From contig JAISXO010000019.1 in NCBI GenBank assembly GCA_031270475.1, positions 1 through 35,948 on the forward strand: DNA of 35,948 nt. Direction: 5' to 3'. A program made the translations under genes and the position numbers. Positions 31,217-35,948 of this stretch are shown in pieces (the first letter of the stretch is position 1; each line of letters opens with the position of its first letter). The DNA comes from Puniceicoccales bacterium. Its GTDB lineage: Bacteria > Verrucomicrobiota > Verrucomicrobiia > Opitutales > LL51. The notes under the pieces were generated by a model. It saw only the letters and a program-made list of their open reading frames with translations, had not been told where the DNA came from and did not search any database.

Positions 31217-31996
31217 CTAATCCAACGATGATACAGGAAACGCCAAAATAGCCTCGGATAATAGCCGAGTATGCCTATGCCGAGGACGAAAAATAATATC
31301 ATCGGGCATACCTCGCTCTACAATCTCTCCGCCGTGAAGAACACAAACGCGATCGGCAATCTGTTGCAAAATTGAAAAATCATGGGTAATTAACAAAATC
31401 GCAAAATTCAGCTCAGATTGTAAGTTTTTTATTAAATCCAAAATTTGCTTTTGAAGAACAGCATCGAGCGCTGTCGTCGGCTCATCGGCAACGAGCAGCT
31501 TTGGACCATTGATCAATGCCATCGCAATCATCACCCGTTGCTGCATCCCTCCACTCAATTCGTGGAGATAAGCATGAAAAATTTTCTTAGGATTCGTAAA
31601 ACCAACTTTTCTTAACATCTCCAGTATGCGCGTTTTTTTATCAACTCCTTCCACAATCTCAAGTAATTGATAGCCAATGGTTAACGATGGATTGAGGGAA
31701 TTGCCTGGTTCCTGAAAAATATAGGATACTTTGTGGCGACGGATCGCAATCAATTCATGGGCCGATAAATTCAATATCGATTGGCGATCTAAAATAATTT
31801 CACCGGAAATGAAAACATTGGATCGTAAACGTGTAAGACTTGCTGCAATGAGGGTCTTTCCACTCCCATTTTCGCCGACCAACGCCAGTGTTTCACCACA
31901 CTTTATGGAAAAAGAAACATTACATATGGTATTATTTTTTGAATTTGTAAAACTTATCGTAAGATTTTGGACGGAAAGATAGGGTGTATCATTCAT
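31217..31996 (-). CDS. Peptide ABC transporter ATP-binding protein, OppD/DppD type
   Basis: 259 residues from ATG 31996 (TTG 32020 possible). Walker A is GENGSGKT, the Q-loop FQEPGNSLNP is typical of the OppD/F group, the signature is LSGGMQQRVMIAMAL, Walker B reads LLVADEPTTALD and the switch His is in ITHDF. It would power uptake of peptides together with OppB/C permeases. It is shorter than usual OppD proteins (~320-340), lacking the C-terminal oligopeptide-transporter extension. It stands alone; the OppC-type permease at 15159 is the only candidate partner seen. Confidence 0.88.
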   Translation of the reverse strand: MNDTPYLSVQNLTISFTNSKNNTICNVSFSIKCGETLALVGENGSGKTLIAASLTRLRSNVFISGEIILDRQSILNLSAHELIAIRRHKVSYIFQEPGNSLNPSLTIGYQLLEIVEGVDKKTRILEMLRKVGFTNPKKIFHAYLHELSGGMQQRVMIAMALINGPKLLVADEPTTALDAVLQKQILDLIKNLQSELNFAILLITHDFSILQQIADRVCVLHGGEIVERGMPDDIIFRPRHRHTRLLSEAILAFPVSSLD

Positions 31997-32078
31997 GGTC
32001 TTTCTAGGCAACTCAACCAACTATTTAAAGATTGCCAACGCTGTCGAGCACTTTAGCATTTAGGGGTAAACAAAATTT

Positions 32079-32375
32079 ATGGATAAAGATATTATCATCT
32101 CCGGCGTGCATTTGGACTTAACCGATGCTTTGAAACAAATTGTTTTCGAAAAAGCGGAAAAATTATTTCGCCATGAAGGACGGATTGTACGCATACGTTT
32201 CGAATTGGAACACGCGACAGCTAGGGATCCAACCGAAGAATTTATCGCCAAAGGCCATATCGAAATTCAAGGTCCTGACATCATTGCGACTGCTATCAGC
32301 GATGATCTTTATAAATCGATTGATCTTCTCATTCAAAAATTAGATCGCCAACTTAACGAACATTTTCGTAAGTAA
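32079..32375 (+). CDS. hpf: Ribosome hibernation promoting factor, short form
   Basis: 98 residues, the short HPF/YfiA class without the C-terminal dimerisation domain. It opens with IIISGVHLDLTDALKQIVFEKAEKL and has the two-layer alpha/beta pattern ending DDLYKSIDLLIQKLDRQL. It binds the decoding centre of the 30S subunit and stabilises idle ribosomes in stationary phase. The gene is monocistronic; it faces leuS with element E10 between. Confidence 0.9.
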   Translation: MDKDIIISGVHLDLTDALKQIVFEKAEKLFRHEGRIVRIRFELEHATARDPTEEFIAKGHIEIQGPDIIATAISDDLYKSIDLLIQKLDRQLNEHFRK

Positions 32376-32397
32376 TATCGCACCCTTTGAAATCCCT

Positions 32398-32552
32398 ACC
32401 AAGGAATTGTTCCGTGGCTTTGCCGCGGGACTTCTATAAAAGTATATTTTTATAAAAAGCTTCAGCCCTGCGCGAAACGCCGGGCTACACCCAGATCTAG
32501 GGAATGGCATTCCCTTGCGGAGATTCTAAAGGCGGGAAGTCTTTAGCCCGTA
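32398..32552. repeat. Hairpin-array element E10 (open array with tail module)
   Basis: Arms include GGAA/TTCC, CCGTGGC-TTT-GCCGCGG (one wobble), AGCCC/GGGCT around GCG/CGC, then the tail module GGGAAT-GGC-ATTCCC and CTAAAG/CTTTAG. It fills the convergent space between hpf and leuS. Confidence 0.78.
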
Positions 32553-32558
32553 TAATTT

Positions 32559-35381
32559 TCAGAAATTCACTACAATGTTCAAAATTTTTCCAGGAACATA
32601 GACTTTTTTTATAATTCTCTTTCCAGAAAGAAATCCCATAAAACGGCTTTGTTGCCAGGCAATTTCTTCGATCATTTCCTGCGTAGCATCGCTATCAACC
32701 AAAATTTCACCGCGGACTTTTCCATTGACTTGGAGAACAACTTTAACTTGACCTCTGACCAATTTTGAAGCATCGTGAATTGGCCATCCGGCCTTCGAAA
32801 TCGAGAACGCTTCTCCCAAGCGCGCCCATAATTCTTCCGCGATGTGGGGAGCAAATGGAGCGAGTAATTGCAAAAATATTACCGCTGTCCGATGACTGAT
32901 ACCTGTTTTTTGAGCCGCATTAATAAAAATCATCATCTGTGCAATCGCCGTATTGAACTGTAGCGCTTCGATATCTTCCGTAACTTTTTTAATTGTTTCG
33001 TGGAGTAAGCGGTCGACAGCCGCATCATCTTCGGCTAAAAATTCTTCCATTTCGCCTTCGCCATCAACGTAAAGAACCCAAATTCTTCTCAAAAATCGGT
33101 AAACGCCCTCGATACCCTGCATACTCCAAGGCTTCATCGCATCAAGCGGTCCTAAAAACATCTCGTATAAACGCAGCGAATCGGCACCATATTGCTGGAT
33201 AACTTCGTCAGGATTAACAACATTGCCACGACTTTTTGACATTTTATTGCCATCACTCCCCAAAATAATGCCCTGATGAAATAACTTTCGAAATGGCTCC
33301 TGAGCTGCAGAAATGGCCCCAATATCGTAAAGAAACAAGTGCCAAAAGCGCGCGTAAAGCAAGTGTAAGACGGCATGTTCCGCCCCACCAATGTAAAAAT
33401 CCGGACTTCTCCAATAGGCTTCCGCCCGAGGATCGACTAAACTTTTTTCACAATTCGGCGACATGTAACGCAAATAATACCAGCAGGACCCCGCCCATTG
33501 GGGCATCGTATTAGTTTCACGGATAGCCGAAATAAATCCCGTTTGTGGAACCATAGAAATGTCACCCGTTGATAAATTTACAAAAATATTTAACCATTGC
33601 TTCATCCGAGCCAACGGACTCTCCCCGTTGTCGGAGGGCAAATAGGTATCCGTCTCCGGAAGATTCAAAGGCAATTGCTCTTCTCGGATCGGAATCGCAC
33701 ACCATTCGACACCGTCTTTTACATAGGATACGACATCAGCCGGAATTTGGTCGTAGAAATAAGCGTTTTTCTCAGCCAATGCGCGGTCATACTGTGATCG
33801 TTCAATCCAAAGAATCGGTATCGGCTCGCCCCAGTAGCGCTGCCGTGAAAATAACCAGTCACGCAATTTATATTTCACCGCCCGCTTACCAAAACTAAGT
33901 TGCTCCGCTCGTTGTGCCATTTGCTTTTTAGCTTCCTCCGTCGTCAACCCATTAAATTCACCGGAATTGATCAGTAGCCCGTCCGCACAAAAAGGTAAGC
34001 TATCAGCCACATCTTCTGAATCTCGGTCCAATGGCCCATCGTTTTCATAAATTTCGCTGAGAAATGGCTCACTTGAACCACCTTCTTCGATAGAATCATT
34101 AAAAAATTTTCCGTAATTTGGAGCATTAAGCGTCTGGAAGTGCGCTTGTGGAAGAATATGAGATTCTTCGCTCTCATAAACTTCGCTGGGAAATGACTCA
34201 CTCGAACCATCTTCTTCGATAGAATCATTAAAAAATCTTCTGTAGTTTTGATTATTAAGCGTTCGAAACTGCGCTTGCGGAGAAACAATCACTTGTTTTA
34301 CGGGAATGTTAAATTTTTGCGCAAATTCGAAATCGCGCTCATCGTGGGCTGGTACAGCCATAATCGCACCCGTACCGTAGGAAATAAGCACGTAATCTGC
34401 AATCCAAATCGGAATCGGTTCCCCATTAAACGGATTTTTCGCAAACCTCCCCGTAAATACTCCCGATTTTTCCTTGGCTAGATCCGTCCGCTCCAGATCG
34501 CTTTTTCGTTTCGCATTACTAATATATTCCTTGATTTTTTCTCGATTTTCCGGAGTTGTTACCCGTTCGACAAATTCGTGTTCGGGGGCAAGGACTAAAA
34601 ATGTCGCGCCAAAAATCGTATCAGGGCGCGTCGTATAGACGGAAATTTTGGGTCCATTGGGAATAATTTCGAAGTCCAGCTCCAAACCTTCCGAGCGGCC
34701 GATCCAAGCGATTTGCTGCCGCTTCGTCGAATCGGGCCAATCGATATCTTCGAGCCCCTGTAGCAACCTATCGGCATATTTCGTAATCCTCAGGACCCAT
34801 TGGCGTAAATTTTTTCGCTCTACGGGAAAATCACCCCGCTCCGAACGACCATTGATGACCTCCTCATTCGCCAGTACAGACCGCAATTCCGAACACCACC
34901 AAACGGGCTTATCGTCGACGTAGGCCAGGCCATTCTTAAATAATTGTAAAAAAATCCACTGAGTCCAACAGTAATAGTAGGGATCTGTCGTATCGATTTC
35001 TCGATCCCAATCGATGGCGAATCCGAGGGACTGAATTTGTTTACGGAAGCGCTGAATATTATTCTCCGTATTGATCGAAGGATGTTGGCCCGTGGCAATG
35101 GCGTGCTGCTCCGCCGGCAATCCAAAGGCATCCCAACCCATGGGATGTAAAACATTGAAACCGTTAGCCCACTTGTAACGTGCAAGAATATCGGAAGCGG
35201 TGTAACCTTCCGGGTGGCCAATATGCAGGCCCATACCCGAGGGATAGGGAAACATATCGAGGACATAATATTTTTCGCCGTCACCCTCATTTTCTGCATG
35301 AAATGTTTTTTCTTCTAACCATTTCTTTTGCCAAAAGGGTTCTATCTTTCGAAAATCATAGTTTTTACAATCCGTTACCAT
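32559..35381 (-). CDS. leuS: Leucyl-tRNA synthetase with duplicated insert
   Basis: 940 residues from ATG 35381 (a TTG six codons earlier is less likely). Class I motifs are present: PYPSGMGLHIGHPEGY (HIGH) and GSDGNKMSKSRGNVVNPD (KMSKS). The CP1 editing domain has YTTRPDTIFGATFLVLAPEH and the Asp of VPAHDERDFEFAQKF. The C-terminal domain ends in VQVNGKVRGEI-type sequence (VVLQVNGKVRGE). Between VKQVIVSP and CADGLLINSGEFNG (about residues 365-455) an additional ~70 residues form two copies of a 35-43-residue unit containing FFNDSIEE. Bacterial LeuRS of this type is usually ~860 residues, consistent with the insertion. Essential enzyme for charging tRNA-Leu. Confidence 0.96.
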   Translation of the reverse strand: MVTDCKNYDFRKIEPFWQKKWLEEKTFHAENEGDGEKYYVLDMFPYPSGMGLHIGHPEGYTASDILARYKWANGFNVLHPMGWDAFGLPAEQHAIATGQHPSINTENNIQRFRKQIQSLGFAIDWDREIDTTDPYYYCWTQWIFLQLFKNGLAYVDDKPVWWCSELRSVLANEEVINGRSERGDFPVERKNLRQWVLRITKYADRLLQGLEDIDWPDSTKRQQIAWIGRSEGLELDFEIIPNGPKISVYTTRPDTIFGATFLVLAPEHEFVERVTTPENREKIKEYISNAKRKSDLERTDLAKEKSGVFTGRFAKNPFNGEPIPIWIADYVLISYGTGAIMAVPAHDERDFEFAQKFNIPVKQVIVSPQAQFRTLNNQNYRRFFNDSIEEDGSSESFPSEVYESEESHILPQAHFQTLNAPNYGKFFNDSIEEGGSSEPFLSEIYENDGPLDRDSEDVADSLPFCADGLLINSGEFNGLTTEEAKKQMAQRAEQLSFGKRAVKYKLRDWLFSRQRYWGEPIPILWIERSQYDRALAEKNAYFYDQIPADVVSYVKDGVEWCAIPIREEQLPLNLPETDTYLPSDNGESPLARMKQWLNIFVNLSTGDISMVPQTGFISAIRETNTMPQWAGSCWYYLRYMSPNCEKSLVDPRAEAYWRSPDFYIGGAEHAVLHLLYARFWHLFLYDIGAISAAQEPFRKLFHQGIILGSDGNKMSKSRGNVVNPDEVIQQYGADSLRLYEMFLGPLDAMKPWSMQGIEGVYRFLRRIWVLYVDGEGEMEEFLAEDDAAVDRLLHETIKKVTEDIEALQFNTAIAQMMIFINAAQKTGISHRTAVIFLQLLAPFAPHIAEELWARLGEAFSISKAGWPIHDASKLVRGQVKVVLQVNGKVRGEILVDSDATQEMIEEIAWQQSRFMGFLSGKRIIKKVYVPGKILNIVVNF
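34046..34285. repeat. 129-bp tandem duplication inside leuS
   Basis: Unit 1 (about 34046-34174) and unit 2 (34175-34285, shortened) are head-to-tail with a 129-bp period: GAAATGGCTC at 34061 matches GAAATGACTC at 34190. The period is 43 codons, so the frame is kept. The copies differ at roughly one base in eight. Confidence 0.9.
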
Positions 35382-35486
35382 AGGAACTGACCATAGCAAG
35401 TTTCACGAAAAAACAAGCTCGGAAAAATTAATATATTGAAAAAAACTTGCAAAAAATAATATTTAAATAATATTTAGATTTTAGAT

Positions 35487-35948
35487 ATGAGTACAAATCT
35501 AAATTTAAGAGCTCTAGATTTTACATTCGACCAGTTAGAATCAAAAAGCAAAAAAACAAAAAAAAATGTAGAAAAAACCTGTATCAGCAACTCTGGATTA
35601 GCGTTCAAAATTACAGCCAAAAGAGTAAATGACACAAGCAATCCCCTAGGTTTTCTTGGCCTTCGGAAGAAAACAGCATACACTGTAACACTACTTAGTT
35701 CAAAATTTGCAGAAACCTGTTCCCAAGCTATTCACAACGGGACAAAAGAATCAGTAATGAAAATAATTAATTCTAGGCAAAAAAAATTCAGCCAAATGTC
35801 CTCCACTAATCGCGCCTTTGCCATGCAAGAGCAAGCAAATCAATTACTACAAAGCGGTAAAAGTGAACAGGCACTGCAACTTCTTACGCAATCCCGCGAC
35901 ATATTACAAACCCCTGAGGGGAAAAAGAATTTTGAGGCCAATCCTTCG
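35487..35948 (+). CDS. Protein of unknown function, 5' part only
   Basis: 154 codons to the window edge, open without a stop. I recognise no family. The N-terminus has no signal peptide and is rich in Ser, Thr, Asn and Lys (MSTNLNLRALDFTFDQLESK). A helical segment near the visible end (FAMQEQANQLLQSGKSEQAL) resembles a TPR or coiled-coil. The composition of the start would suit a type III secretion substrate, but this is only a suggestion; no chaperone gene is next to it. Upstream, 35400-35486 is very AT-rich (TTGCAA and ATATTT elements), so the promoter is probably there. Confidence 0.6.
   Translation, partial: MSTNLNLRALDFTFDQLESKSKKTKKNVEKTCISNSGLAFKITAKRVNDTSNPLGFLGLRKKTAYTVTLLSSKFAETCSQAIHNGTKESVMKIINSRQKKFSQMSSTNRAFAMQEQANQLLQSGKSEQALQLLTQSRDILQTPEGKKNFEANPS

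Overview
The window is a moderately AT-rich bacterial chromosome segment with dense, mostly single-copy housekeeping genes in short operons. The best guess is a host-associated member of the PVC superphylum, probably Verrucomicrobiota. This rests on three inferences: an mcsA-mcsB protein-arginine-kinase pair, a type III secretion secretin (SctC) with a probable CesT-type chaperone, and a very large PPi-type PEP-carboxykinase-like protein. No rRNA or other marker in the window fixes the taxonomy.

Layout. 1-730: 5' part of a membrane sensor kinase gene (minus strand; its 3' end lies off the window). 920-5633: tRNA-Asp, a PAP2 phosphatase, tRNA-Leu, then a tight plus-strand run (TPR-like membrane protein, M24 aminopeptidase, signal peptidase I, truA). 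5746-10055: rnhB facing away from a 1144-residue PPi-PEPCK-like gene. 10289-14709: an ICMT-like methyltransferase, a pseudopilin gene whose start codon is out of frame with its body, a family-4-type uracil-DNA glycosylase lacking most Fe-S cysteines, yraN with a partial tandem duplicate, and a secreted protein of unknown function. 14725-16322: four tRNAs around an orphan OppC-type permease. 16350-18463: a secreted unknown protein and a tandem family of ~82-residue four-cysteine proteins (three intact, one dead). 18540-23597: thiamine pyrophosphokinase, a fabG-mcsA-mcsB operon and an ffh-yidD pair. 23910-27647: chaperone plus sctC. 27805-32375: a SpoU methyltransferase, a uppS-cdsA-rsmI operon, an OppD-type ATPase and hpf. 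32559-35381: leuS with a duplicated insert in its editing domain. 35487-end: start of an unknown gene.

The most unusual feature is a set of ten GC-rich intergenic elements, about one per 3.6 kb. Each is a string of short perfect hairpins. Six are enclosed by an outer inverted repeat, so one strand could fold as a cloverleaf with three arms. Most arms have GAA/TTC-type triloops, the elements occur in both orientations, and several arms show paired (compensatory) base changes. A second module, two consecutive hairpins, recurs in three of them. I know no named family that they match. They are the best candidate here for an undescribed mobile or regulatory element.

Local duplication is a second theme: the 315-bp yraN duplication, the four-copy cysteine-protein array, the 129-bp duplication inside leuS, and 99-bp repeats inside sctC. 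This points to a genome where replication slippage or recombination often creates tandem copies.
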